Positions 10,297-21,672 of a stretch of DNA of 28,832 nucleotides are shown here, piece after piece (within the stretch, counting starts at the first letter, position 1; the number at the start of each line of letters is the position of its first letter). The notes beneath the pieces are model-generated. The model ran no database searches. It was not told the DNA's origin and saw only the letters and a program-made list of their open reading frames with translations. The DNA comes from Pelargonium cotyledonis (Eukaryota > Streptophyta > Magnoliopsida > Geraniales > Geraniaceae). The position numbers and the translations under genes were made by a program. Where the stretch lies: contig JAYMTA010000438.1 of NCBI GenBank assembly GCA_036897625.1, positions 1 to 28,832 of the forward strand, written 5' to 3'.

Positions 10297-13200
10297 ATGG
10301 AGGATGCACCCAAAGATCCCAACCCTCCGCCGGAGCCAGCCACCGCATTGTCAGCTCACAACCCTTCGTGGTTCACTCCAAAAAGGTGAACTTTTTTTTT
10401 TTTTTCAACTGTTTGTGTACTGAGAATATGTGGGCAGTGAAGGACATGGAAGCTAGATTCTGGAAAATATGAGTTTCTGGCATCTGGGTTTCTGCTACAG
10501 AGTGATCTGATCAGTGATTTTTTCGGGTTTTTTTTTTTTTGCTGCTACCAGATGGGAAAATTGGGTGTTATTGGAGCTAAAATTTAGTTAGCGTTAGAGT
10601 ATAGAAAGTCACTGGAGACAGAGATCGAATTCGAATGTGAAAATTCTGTAATGGGACTAAAATTGGACGTTTTGTTAACTGTAGCAATTGGCTTCATTGG
10701 GTTAAATTCCTTATTTGTTATTTCTGTTTTTTTTCGTTGTTTAGTAAACATGTGTCAAAAGAAGAGGAAAAAAAATTGGTTTTGTTTTATTTGTCACACT
10801 GTTTTCTTAGCAACCAGAGCTAATCTTTCATTGGGATAGATTGAATTTCAAAATTTAAGTTTGAAATGCATTTACTTAGTTTTTTTGAGATCTACTGAAG
10901 ATGAAGTTTTAAGAGTAATTTCTAGTTTTTGCTTATATGAGAGGGTCTGTTGTGATTTTTGTTGGGAGACCCTTGTCTTGTTTAATGGAGGGAAAAGATT
11001 GATTAGGTTTCATGTCAACATTGTGGTTAGATTTTCAGAATATTAGATATTTTAACAGGATGAGAAAAGATAATAAGAAAAAGAAAATAGCGTTTCTTCT
11101 GATAGAAGATGCCATATGGTATTTAGCTTTTGTAGGTTTGCTCTGTTTTTGCATTTTGTTTTCCCAACGCTTCTTGTTTGTCTAACTTGTAATCTAAAAT
11201 ATTAACTTGTTGTTTATGGTCAAAATGTTTGAGTTTGATGTGCTACAAGTCTACAACAGATGATATTTCTTTAGCTATGATGCTATTTCTTTTGTGTACT
11301 CTAGTCTTATTTAAACTTCTTGATGTTGTTTTTGCAGGCTGCTAGTTATATTTTGTTTCATTAATTTGATAAATTACTTGGATCGAGGAGCAATCGCTAG
11401 TAATGGTGTGAATGGGAGTCGCAAAATTTGCAGTGGTGGTAAATGCAAAGGAGGTGGTGGAATACAGTAAGTCATACTTGAAGCTGTTCATTTGAAAGTG
11501 CAAAACTAATTTTCCTGCTATGGATTTTGATTATTCGCTCATGTGCAAAGAAGTGAAAAGGTTCATTTTATTTATTATAAATCTACCCGTGTAGTCAAAA
11601 GACTCGGAACTGTTAGTTTTAAAACAGAATGGGTACTGAACTTGAACTGTTAGTATGTCAAAATGCGCACAGCTCTGAGGAATTGATGTTATGTTGGGGC
11701 ATATTCAAATCTAGAACAAGCATATGCTAGTTAACTTGCATGTTTCACCCGCTTTAAGTCCAATAATATTCACGTTTTTTTTTTATATATTCTAAACCAG
11801 TTTTTGAAGTAAATTGTGTAGGATAGTCGTCTTTCTGAAACTCTTTCCTTCATTTTCAGGATTCAATCTCATATCTTTCACTTTGTCGACTAATTATAGT
11901 TTCTTGTTTCAATAGGGGGACATTTAATTTGAGCAATTTTGAAGATGGAGTTCTATCATCTGCTTTCATGGTTGGACTTCTTGTGGCTTCTCCCCTATTT
12001 GCAACATTAGCAAAGAGGTTTTTTTCTTTTTCTGTATCTGTTTTTGGGTGGTGTATACATCCAACCTTATCACAGTATTAATTTGTATGAAGATAACAAC
12101 TGCAGGTGCGCAAGATTTAATTATCATGACTAAGTGATCTGATGAAAACAAATGTGATGGTTAACTATAATTTTAGCTTAATCATCTCTGAAAAAAAAAT
12201 GATTGACAATGATGGGGAATCGAATTATGCATGATATTATTTGAACCAGAACATTTGTTTTGTTGAAGAATCTTGATCTTTTCAGATATGAAAATAATAG
12301 GTAGTAGTTTCCCGGAGTTATTGAGATAATTGTTCAACCTGGCATCACCAATGTCAGTATCACAACCTCAATCTCCATCCCATTTGGACCATTTTAATTG
12401 GGGATATTGAGGTTGATGTTAAGATAGATACAAGTATCGTGGGGATGGATATACTTTTTGTGTGTTGATGTAGCTGGCCTATTTTGATTTAATTCCAAGA
12501 TAAGCTTGAAGGCATTATATTTTGCCATGTTAGTTAATCAGTGAATGAGGGAGGTAATATGAGTCTGAGTTATTTTCTCTGTCGTTATCTTAGATACGAT
12601 TAACGATTTCACCATACTCATGTGTTTATTTATGAACTCTGGCAGCTTTAATCCATTCAGGCTTATTGGAGTTGGATTGTCATTTTGGACCGTTGCTATA
12701 ATTGGTTGTGGTTGTTCATTTAGTTTTTGGTTTATTGCACTTTGTCGCATGTAAGTATAGTACCTTCAATACATGGTCTTTGAATACTTCAATACATGGC
12801 TATGTTATCAATAAGAATTTGTTGCTGATTTCATTTGTTATAAATCTGTTCTGGCTAATTCTAGGTTGGTTGGTGTTGGTGAAGCTTCGTTTATAAGCCT
12901 TGCAGCACCATTTATTGATGATAATGCCCCTGTCCCAAAGGTTTTGTTTCTTTATCCTTGATATATTGGATTGCATGGCATTTGCTCACTCTTGTTTCAT
13001 TATTTAAGACATCTATGATGGGTATACTTATCCTGAGGCTAGAACTCCTGGCAGATTAGTTATTAATTCTTAGGAGCTTTTCACCATTTCCTTGATGTAT
13101 GGGTTTGTCAAAATTGTTCTTTGTCTGGATTTTATCCCATGATTTCCTTGAACTTGATGCAGGTGGGAATAATGGGATAAAATCCAGGTTTTTTTTTTTT

Positions 13201-16200
13201 TTTTTAAAACCTAATGTAGAAGTTTTAAATCTCTCTAAAAATTCCACCCCACCCCGCTCTTTTTGTTTCATATATACTCAAAACTACTTTCTCATTGTAA
13301 CAAATGAATGTTTCCAACTGATGGATTCTAAAGAGTTTTTATGTGTGTGCGTAGACCACTATATTAAGTTGTGTTATTTCCCTATGTGGGATAGAGTTGA
13401 TCCATTGACAGTGAGTGTGGTGTGATCTATTTTTAATCTTTTGCAAAGAGACCCACCATGGCCCCTCTTCTAACTCTATCATTATTCTAGCTTTGAGCCA
13501 CTTTCCTTGAACTATGATGTAATTGTCAAAATTGAAGTCATGAGTTCGGATATATGCTTTATTGGCAATGCATGCTGGCTTAATATTTATTTTTTGGTTC
13601 TGGTTTAATTTTCTTTTTGTGTGTATTGTATAATTATTTCATGACTTTTATGTTATTTCTGCTCTTTCATTCATTAAACAGTAACTGCTCAATGTGATTA
13701 TGGGGTTTCTATCAGCTGTGAAGTTTGTATTTTTCTTTCGAGAGAAGTTTATATTTTATTTATATTTTTATTTTTCTTTCAGAAAACATTTTGGCTGTCA
13801 ATATTTTACATGTGTATGCCAGCTGGGTATGCAATCGGCTACATGTACGGTGGAGTGGTAAGTCTAAGAAACTTAATTGACTGATCGACTTTTAAATGTA
13901 CTTCAGTCATTTTCCTACTTTCATGCTTATTTGGATTAACCAAACTAGAATACCATTTTATCTAAATTTTACAGGTTGGAAACAATCTCAATTGGCGAAT
14001 TGCATTCTGGGGGGAGGCAATATTGATGCTACCATTTGTGATTCTGTGTTTTGTGATTAAACCTTTGCGCTTGAAAGGTGGATATTTTTTTCATGTTGAT
14101 CTTTTGTGATGTTGCAAGCATTTCTGGATGTGCTTCTAAATAATTTATGAACATAGGCTTTGGATCTGCTGTATCCCCTAAATCAGTGGATGCTGTTGAG
14201 GAAACTGTCCCAGAAGCTCAAGGTACTGCTTTAAAAAATTCAAAACAGTGAAGATTCTTATTGTTCTGCAAACTTTCTTCGCCAAATATAAATACTAGAC
14301 AAATCATCTTTAAAGTATTATCACCATAGTATTACTGTATAAGCTTGAAACTTTATTCACATGTGTTATAAACTTTGTGATTCAGGATAAGTATTTATTA
14401 TGCATAATCTAAACACTGAGTTGGTTTATGCAATTATCAGTATTACAATATATATTACTTGAAAGCCCAAAAAGAAAAAGAAAAAAGAAATCTAAAATAT
14501 TATGAAACTATGCTATTTATCATTGAACTTGTCATGAATTATAATTATTTTGTTCTTAGTTCCCTGCAATAGGTCTTTCCTTTATTTGTTGCTTTTTAAT
14601 ACTACCTCTGTTTCAAGTTAAATGTCTTTCTAGAGTCCATTTTTTGTTTCAAGTTAAATGTCACTTTTTTATTTTTATCAAACATATACATATGACTTTT
14701 CCATAATACCCTTTATCATCCATAGTAGTACTAGTAATAATGACTTTCATATAGAGGGTGAAAAGTTTATAGCATAAAAGATATTTAATTATACTAGTAA
14801 AAAAAATCATTTAATAGTTTTCCTTAATATGTGTGAAAAACTCTAAAACGACATTTAATTTGAAACGGAGATAGTAATTAATAGGCATATGTTCTTGCAA
14901 TCTCGCTTGTAGTAATTGTGGTTAGTTGCTCTTTTCAATACAGAGGTTTCAGATGTTAAAGGTGGTGTGCCAAAGGCAGAGTCCAACGATAAAAGCTCAA
15001 CTAAACCTTCTATGTGAGACTCTCATATCCTTCAGCTCAATTCATATATATGGATACCTTTGACCTTTCAACAATGCAATCTTTCTAACCAGATGCTTCT
15101 AGCTAGTTTTTGTTTGTATCATGAAAACTTTTTTTCTTTTTTATATTAGGTTATCTGTAGGGCAATATCCTCTGATTAAGCTCATGCGCAGTCGCTTCTT
15201 TTCTCACTACTTTTCACCCATGTTTTTAATGAATCCATCGTACCATCATAACAATCTTCCATTCTCTCAACTGGAGATACTATTGGCCTTTTAACAATTG
15301 GCAATCTAGTGGTCATCTGTATAGGCAAAACTCTTGACTAAATCCAGATTAGAGCTAAATTGCTGATCCTGCTGTCAGCCCTCTGCCACATATTGAAACT
15401 AACTTCAGTTTTGACTCTTGAGTAGTGGATTACTTATTGATGGATCTCTTCCAGGTTACCTAAATCCAGTTAGAGTCCAACATGTTTGCATGAATGCTAT
15501 CCTTATTAAGCAGTCTTCCTTTTCAGATATAGGTGAATTATTGTGACTGTTTCAACTTCCATGGTTACCTACATTTCTATTGTTTTCCACTTCCTGTTGC
15601 AAGCTTATATTATTCGAAAAGAGGACATAGTGTTTAATTTTATATTTATGATTGATTATCCTGGCTTGTTATTATATGCAGATCAAAAAGTGCACCCAAG
15701 ATCTCTGCCTTTTCAAGATTTATGAAAGATATGAAAATTCTTTTGCTGGAAAAGGTTTTTATCATAAATGTTCTAGGTATTTTTATCACCCTCGGCCTAC
15801 CAGCTTTTGTTTCAGTAATTATTAGGACTGTCATGTATAGCATTATAAATGAAGTCTTGGTGCTCCTTGCTATGTTTGTATTTCACCAGGTATTTATATT
15901 TTAATCAGCTCTTTTCTAAATGGATGTTTCAGGTTACATATGCTACAACTTTGTCATTGGTGCATATTCATACTGGGGCCCAAAGGCCGGTTATAATATT
16001 TATAATATGGTAAGTGCTTGCCGGCAATATGACAATGACAATGGTAACTCATATCCTTTCTTATCTTTTTTGGTCAACAACAAAGTTGAGCTTACCTCTT
16101 CCCTATGATCCCACCCATCCCAGCCAATAGGTTTGAATTCGATACCTCCATTGTAGAAGTCTGAGACTCAAACCATGAGGGTGTAGCATTGGTTCAAATA

Positions 16201-17558
16201 TTGTATACTTTGAATATTAGTGTGTTCACCTTTCATTTCATTCACCTCGGTTTTAAAAGATATAATCTCTTATTCTGTAAACTGGTATGTCATTTTGCAG
16301 AAGAATCCAGATTTACTCTTTGGAGGTGTTACAGTTGTGTGTGGTATTTTGGGCACAGTAGCTGGAGGTTATGCTCTGGATTATATAAATTCCACTCTTT
16401 CCAATGCATTTAAGGTAAAAACCAACTTTAAAGGCTTGAATGATATACACAAGTTTATATCTACTCAATGATGATCAATGATATACCTCTACTGTGATTT
16501 TGTCACTGACCTTATTTGCAATTGTCGCAGCTTCTCTCCATTGCAACACTTTTCGGGGGAATTTTTTGCTTCGCTGCATTTTGCTTTAAGAATTTGTATG
16601 TATTCCTGGGGCTTTTCGTAATGGGCGAACTACTTTTGTTTGCTACTCAGGTAACTTTATAGTTGAAGAAACTATTATCTCTTATTTGAAGATTTATAAT
16701 TCATAGTTGCCATATCAGACAATTTGTAAATGATAAGTTCAAAGCATGAACCTTTTAGGTAGGACTGCTTGCTAGAATATATTTTTGCTTTCCATCTTGA
16801 TGTCAGAGTCCCCGACTAAACAGACTGAATATGTAGGTTCTTATGTAATGTCAAGCTTAGGATAACATATAGCGGTACTGCTCTTAATGTGTTTGATTTA
16901 CCAGTAAGCTTCAGAAAAGTTGCGCCTCTTTTCTCAATGAATCTGTTTTATGAATCTCATCAAATGCCATATATTTGAAGAACTTTCTCTACATCAACCT
17001 TATATGTTTGCCCTTTCAGGGCCCTGTTAATTATGTATGTCTCCATTGTGTTAAACCAAGTTTGAGACCACTGTCTATGGCAATATCAACTGTTGCAATA
17101 CACATCTTCGGTGATGTACCTTCCTCGCCACTTTTTGGCGTTCTCCAGGTTCGCCTTAACAAATTCCGAAATTTCTTCTTTGCAAGTAGTAAAACGCTAA
17201 ATTCCTCGTCAATTTTTTATGGTTCTGCTCATACGATATCCTGCAGGATCATACCCACAATTGGAGATTGTCTACTCTTATCTTAACTACAATATTCCTT
17301 CCAGCAGCCATATTTTGGTTTATTGGTAAGCTTCTGTATCCTTCTCGGTATATAACATTATACATGATGAACTCAATTTGTAAATATGTGTTGAGTTTGT
17401 GATCATGTGTATTTGCAGGAATATTTTTCCGCAGCGTGGACAGATTCAACGAGGAAGACGACGAAGAGGATGAGGTCATTTCTGTCGACATGTCAAAAAC
17501 AACAAGCTTGGTTGAAGAAAAAACTGAGGAAAAGAAAGAAACTTATGGGGAGCCATGA
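10297..17558 (+). CDS. Spinster-like major facilitator (probable sphingolipid transporter); complete, 16 exons
   Basis: Major-facilitator protein of the Spinster family. Animal members export sphingosine-1-phosphate or lysosomal lysolipids; plant substrates are poorly known, so the sphingolipid label is by family only. Exons: 10297-10385, 11338-11466, 11916-12017, 12646-12750, 12865-12940, 13783-13857, 13975-14077, 14157-14222, 14944-15013, 15682-15776, 15933-16009, 16301-16414, 16531-16650, 17020-17148, 17247-17325, 17419-17558. They join into 522 aa. Visible family marks: NPSWFTPKR before the first membrane segment, INYLDRGAIASNGVNGS after it, FMVGLLVASPLFATLAK, GVGEASFISLAAPFIDD, GAYSYWGPKAGYNIY and PSLRPLSMAISTVAIH. 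A polar loop of about 60 residues (exons 8-10) divides the two halves. The C-terminus is acidic (EEDDEEDE). The donor of intron 3 (GTTTTT) is weak, but the frame requires it. Confidence 0.92.
13125..13187. repeat. Perfect 16-bp inverted repeat in intron 5 of the Spinster-like gene
   Basis: CTGGATTTTATCCCAT at 13125-13140 and ATGGGATAAAATCCAG at 13172-13187 are exact inverse complements with a 31-nt loop. A run of T residues follows directly (from about 13189). In the pre-mRNA this would fold as a strong stem. It may be a tiny foldback insertion. Confidence 0.75.
14600..14876. mobile_element. Stowaway-like MITE (Tc1/mariner type) in intron 8 of the Spinster-like gene
   Basis: The left end (CTACCTCTGTTTCAAG from 14602) and the inverse of the right end (CTATCTCCGTTTCAAA, read back from 14874) match over about 25 bp and are flanked by TA on both sides (14600-14601, 14875-14876). 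The ends resemble the plant Stowaway start CTCCCTCYGT, and the length of about 273 bp is normal. There is no coding capacity. The motif GTTTCAAGTTAAATGTC occurs twice at the left side (14610 and 14646), so the end is partly duplicated. Confidence 0.82.
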
Positions 17559-17820
17559 ATCTAAACCCAATGTGTTTTATTCAATTTGCTTCATTTTTAG
17601 TTCTTAGATTATTAGGCTTCTTTACTTGTGTAAATGAGAATCTTCCTGCTTTAACTAGATTCTGATTAGTTAGTAATAATTGAAATGCCCATTTTTTTAG
17701 TAGACAAGAAAATTGTGTTCTTATTTCTGTTGATTTTAACAGCTTCTTGACTAATTTGTATCCATAAAAAGAGGATTTTTATTTTACCAATGGATATTAA
17801 TAAAAGGAAAAATGTTTAAT
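17559..17820 (+). other. 3' untranslated region of the Spinster-like gene
   Basis: T-rich sequence after the TGA. The canonical AATAAA at 17799-17804 is the best candidate poly(A) signal. AATAAT occurs earlier, near 17675. Confidence 0.5.
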
Positions 17821-18025
17821 TTTAGCCGCCGGACCATCTAAAATGTGTTAATTTAGTCCAAGTATTTTTAAAAACGGTGTTAAATAATGATATTTTGTCA
17901 AATCTATGGACGAAATTTGTCAAATAAAATATCACACATAAGTAGAAGCTAACGGAATCCGAGCTTAAAGACTTAATCGGCAAGTTTTGACTAACAGAGA
18001 GACTAAATTTGACCGTTCTCCTATA
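17821..18025. repeat. Possible dispersed repeat remnant between the Spinster-like gene and the 76-aa gene
   Basis: AATTTAGTC at 17850-17858 is answered by GACTAAATT at 18001-18009. Phrases such as TTAATTTAGTCC and GACTAAATTTGACCG are familiar from non-coding repeat ends in dicot genomes. The match is short and no target-site duplication is visible. A 118-codon open frame on the minus strand across this region has no recognisable content. Confidence 0.25.
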
Positions 18026-18325
18026 AAAGAAATCATAGATCACACGCTCACAGCACAGTGAAGTACGTGTCACACACCCACCAACCTGTGTCAGTCTTGT
18101 TCTTGCCAAAAACAACGGCTCTATCTCAAAACAAATGACCAGCAATGATCCACTGCATCCAATCCAACAACTCATCAAATTTCAAGCCATTGATTTGCTA
18201 CAAACCACAAAAAGTCAAAACCACCAAATATCAAACCCAGCAACCCAAAGCCCACTGTTTTTTTGTTTTCTTGTTCAGGATCATACATATGAGTGATTCA
18301 TGTCTATCTCTTTGTTTGATTTGTG

Positions 18326-18332
18326 TATAAAA
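18326..18332 (+). promoter_or_regulatory. TATA box of the 76-aa gene
   Basis: TATAAAA at 18326-18332 lies 76 bp before the ATG, placing transcription start near 18360 and leaving a leader of about 48 nt without another ATG. Confidence 0.55.
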
Positions 18333-18407
18333 CTAATCAAAAGCTTCTGTTTTTCTTCACATCCACATCTCTATAATCTCTGTTGCTCACATATTTGTGG
18401 TTTAGCC

Positions 18408-18638
18408 ATGGCACCTACTGCTGCAATGCTAATACTGTCTCACTCCCATCATCTCCATCTCCAATCACCACTTCCTTCTGATTCAGATGTGAAGCTCTCA
18501 TCAATGGTGAAATGGGTTTTGGGGAAAAAACCCATCTTCTTCAAGGGAAGAGCTGATCATCATGATCGTGCTACTTCTGCTTCTGATCATGTTTCAATGG
18601 AGAAGAACTTTGAGGAAGCTTTGTACCTCAGCTACTGA
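18408..18638 (+). CDS. Small 76-aa protein, unrecognised, single exon
   Basis: I do not recognise this protein. The start is chosen because it is the first ATG after a good TATA box and sits in a plant-like context (GCCATGGC). The sequence begins MAPTAAMLILSHSHHLHLQ, a short hydrophobic then His-rich stretch, continues through a basic middle (MVKWVLGKKPIFFKGR at 33-48) and ends in MEKNFEEALYLSY. Nothing supports a clear signal peptide or membrane segment. Codon use and GC content are higher than in the surrounding T-rich DNA, which argues for real coding. The compact, intronless form with long flanking untranslated sequence suits a small regulatory or stress-type plant protein, but that is only a guess. 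It runs toward the GTE gene on the other strand. Confidence 0.62.
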   Translation: MAPTAAMLILSHSHHLHLQSPLPSDSDVKLSSMVKWVLGKKPIFFKGRADHHDRATSASDHVSMEKNFEEALYLSY

Positions 18639-19848
18639 GTACTGACCACACCAGCAATACCTTAATTTGGTTCTTTGCTTTTGGCTTTGTTTTTTCTTTG
18701 TTCTTTTGTTTTGATTTGGTCCATGGATGGGAGTTGTTGGTGGGGGAGATGGGTCATTACTCTCACAGCAGCAACTGTGTATTTATTAGGGTTTTTGTTT
18801 TGCTGTATTTTTCTCAAACTGTACAGATCAAAAGTTGCTTTCTACTTGTTTGCTCTACTTTCTATCAATGTCTCAACAATTGATGATGATTCCTCCATGG
18901 ATTGGAGTTTCTGGACTCATTGGTCTTGGAGATTCAAATGTTATGATAATCAGTCACAAATCAACTAATCAAGGTCAGCAATATATTGGGTGGGGACTTT
19001 ACTTGATCTTGTCTGGTCTGAAACTAGCTCAATCAGCTAACAATTAAACATCTTGTACCACATTAGCTACTTGAGTGCAAAAAAACAGATCTCAAGATTT
19101 GCAAGGCATGTCACTCTTAAGACATCAAAATGGGTCCCTGATTGTGACCTCTACACATTTCTGATTGAGACTTGTAATCTTCAAGGCAGTTGAAATATGG
19201 ATCAGATTGTGGAGTCCAAACAGCAAATGGCTTTGGCTCAAAGCTTTGAACAAACTACACATGATTTGACTAGCTTGTTGCTTAACTACTACCTGGAGAT
19301 TCTTCTTCTTTCACAAACAAACATGCTTGATCAGACCCATAAAAGATCACATTGAAACAGCAAATTAGTAGTTAATGTGAAATCATGTTGATTTTTGTCA
19401 AAATGTACAAAACAGTGTATCAAGCTTTCTGATATTCTCTCATGTTGAAAGATTCATCTACAACTCTCTAGCTCCTGACCTACAAAGCCTACAACTTTCA
19501 TGTTCTTGCTCCCTATTTACAAAATGATGTTGCAATGAAACCCAGACAGTCAATTTTCACCTACAAAAAAATTCCTAAAATGAAGTGCAGTGCCAGGTAC
19601 ACCCACAATACACTTCATAATCACATACATTTCCAATACAAAGAGTTGATTCATAACCAGAGAATGCTATAACACAATCAGCAGATCAAATTGAAGATTC
19701 AATCAGTAGCACCTCTTCAAAATCAACATCCATAAAACCCAACCCTGCACAAAATGCTCAATACCATGGCAAAGCATTCAAAACAGCTTTCCCCGTCAGA
19801 TCACAATCCCTATGATAAATGGCTAGGTTGTCGTTAATGATCATGATC
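18639..19848. other. Convergent 3' region between the 76-aa gene and the first GTE gene
   Basis: T-rich on the left (about 18660-18900) and A-rich on the right, as expected for two 3' untranslated regions facing each other. An open frame of 97 codons from 18675 starts at TTG and is hydrophobic only because of T-rich codons. I see no supported gene, no transposon ends and no tRNA here. Confidence 0.5.
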
Positions 19849-21672
19849 CTACGAATGTGCATTATCCGCTTTGGAATCACTTCCAGAAGAGCTTCCTGAG
19901 TCAGAATCTGCAAGAACCTCAGAATAAGAATACTTATCAAACAAATTTATCAAATTTACCAAAACTAGATTTGGGTTATACCACTGGATGAAGATGAATC
20001 ACTGCCTGAACTATTGGAGCTACTGGAGGCACCACCAACATCTTTCTCAATCTCCACCGGTGCATAATTACTCATGGGCATATCATCACCAATGTCAACA
20101 TCTTCATCCCCAGTTTCTCTCCTTGGTGTTCTTGCATCGACACCTACATCAATATGCTTAATCTCTGGTTCTGGATCCTCCTATACAATGAAAAAAACAG
20201 CACTAACAGGTCAGGCGATTGCAGGTAAAGCAAAATTAACGAAAAATATGCAATTTGGCCCTAGAATTTACCACAATGTGCTCGATTCCACTGTTGTCCA
20301 ACAGCGCTTGCCTCTTAATCTTGCTCATCGCCTTCTTCCAGTTTGTTACATACCGATCAAGCTCCCACAGGGTCTCAGTATCCACAGCTTCAATGTTGAG
20401 CTCAATCTCATCTCCATCACGACTCAAATGCCCATTCCTTTTGCTGATAATCTGCAACACTTGCTCCATTTTGTCTTGTGACAAGTTCTGCAACCCAACT
20501 CCCAACTTGTGCTTCTCCTCAAGACTCAACTCCCTCTTATTCGGGTCCTTCGCCTTTGGCTTCGGCTGCTTCACTGGCTTCACCAATGCAGGTCGCATTG
20601 GCTCAGGATTCATCACCGGAGACTGTGATCGAGGTGGCTGGGAAGGGATTCGCTCAGATTTCTTCCCAATTGGCAATGCACTATCGTTTCTCGCCCTTTC
20701 TAGCTCGACATTGTTCCATGAGCTCGCCAATTCCTCGTTGCAAAATTGATCCAGCCTCTGCTCATCATAGACCTGTTCTTGCTGCTGCTCTTCCTCAAAT
20801 TTCTCATGCTGCTCCTCCCCCATTTTCTTATACATTGGCTTAAACAATTCTTCAAACCTAGAATTAAGCTGCTCTGCCTTCACATACACATCATGTCCTA
20901 TAGGATTATATAACATGGCATTACTGAAGGTCAGCTTCACGTCCTCAGCGAAGTCCATCGGCGTGGCATACAAATTCCGGCTAAGCTTCGACTTCACTGT
21001 GCCAAGATCCATAGGCTTTTTCACAATGCTGTGGTAATCGTGTAGCATCATGCCCACAACATCTACAGGAGCTTTGAAAGCATACGCACTCTTGAGCTTC
21101 ATCAGCTTGGTCAGCATTAGGGCACACGATTTCATCGCATCCCCATTAACCCCAGAGTTGAAATTGTTGCTCCGCTTCACGTCTTTTCCAGAATTCGGCG
21201 GTAGGGGCCTCTTGTTGCCGGACATTTTCTTGCCGTCCTCGGGTCTCTTCGGCTGCGGCATATTCTGGCCAGATCTGCCGCTGAGCTTGCCAGACTCGAT
21301 GCGATCCGTCAATTGCCGAATCTGGTCGAGCTCGCCGAGGAGACGGTTCTTGAGTTCCATCAGCTCATTCCTCGAACAAGAGTTAATGTCGATGCTCACG
21401 TAATGCGAGCGACTGAAATCGTCTCCCGACTTCCGATTAACGGAGGTCGCGGCGGGCGGTTTCAATGTAGCCGGCGACTCGTCGTTGATCTCGTAGGCTT
21501 CGAGGGCGTGGGATTGGAGCCTCTTCTTGGTGGAGAAATTCGGGTAAGGGGTTTGGGTTTTGCTCGTCTTTCCTACATTACTGCCCATCTTCTTGCCACC
21601 ACGGCCGGCTGGTCCTCCTCTGGTATGGGCCCAGTTGTGCTCGTCCCGGCCGGGAAAAACGGCGGAGGCCAT
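19849..21672 (-). CDS. GTE7-like BET transcription factor, copy A (bromodomain + NET domain), 3 exons
   Basis: Nuclear chromatin reader of the plant GTE group; BET proteins bind acetylated histone tails and help recruit transcription machinery. Exons in coding order: 21672-20272, 20180-19982, 19907-19849, giving 552 aa. The start MASAVFPGRDE matches the neighbour's MASAVLPSRNE, so 114 nt of open frame further upstream is excluded. Residues about 135-165 are a coiled segment (LMELKNRLLGELDQIRQL). The bromodomain spans about 180-285, with PMDLGTVKSKL and the acetyl-lysine-contacting Asn of YNPIG at N256. The NET domain is at about 380-457 (LSLEEKHKLGVGLQNL to NWKKAMSKIKRQAL). The end is acidic, then Ser-rich (SGSDSSSSSG, DSDSGSSSGSDS). 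A Gln/Glu-rich linker after the bromodomain (about 284-311) is absent in copy B. The closest Arabidopsis family members I recall are GTE7 and GTE2. Confidence 0.93.

Noticed and set aside
12363-12420. Partial inverted match (AACCTCAATCTCC with GGGGATATTGAGGTT)
   Set aside because: Arms are short and mismatched; no clear ends or flanking duplication.
17822-18178. 118-codon open frame on the minus strand
   Set aside because: Lies in a likely repeat and promoter region, with low-complexity content and no family marks.
18675-18968. Hydrophobic 97-codon open frame after the 76-aa gene
   Set aside because: It starts at TTG, its hydrophobicity comes from T-rich sequence, and it fits a 3' untranslated region better.
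20074-20843. Several open frames on the plus strand opposite the GTE copy A 3' half
   Set aside because: They are antisense shadows of the NET domain and linker coding sequence, with no recognisable protein content.
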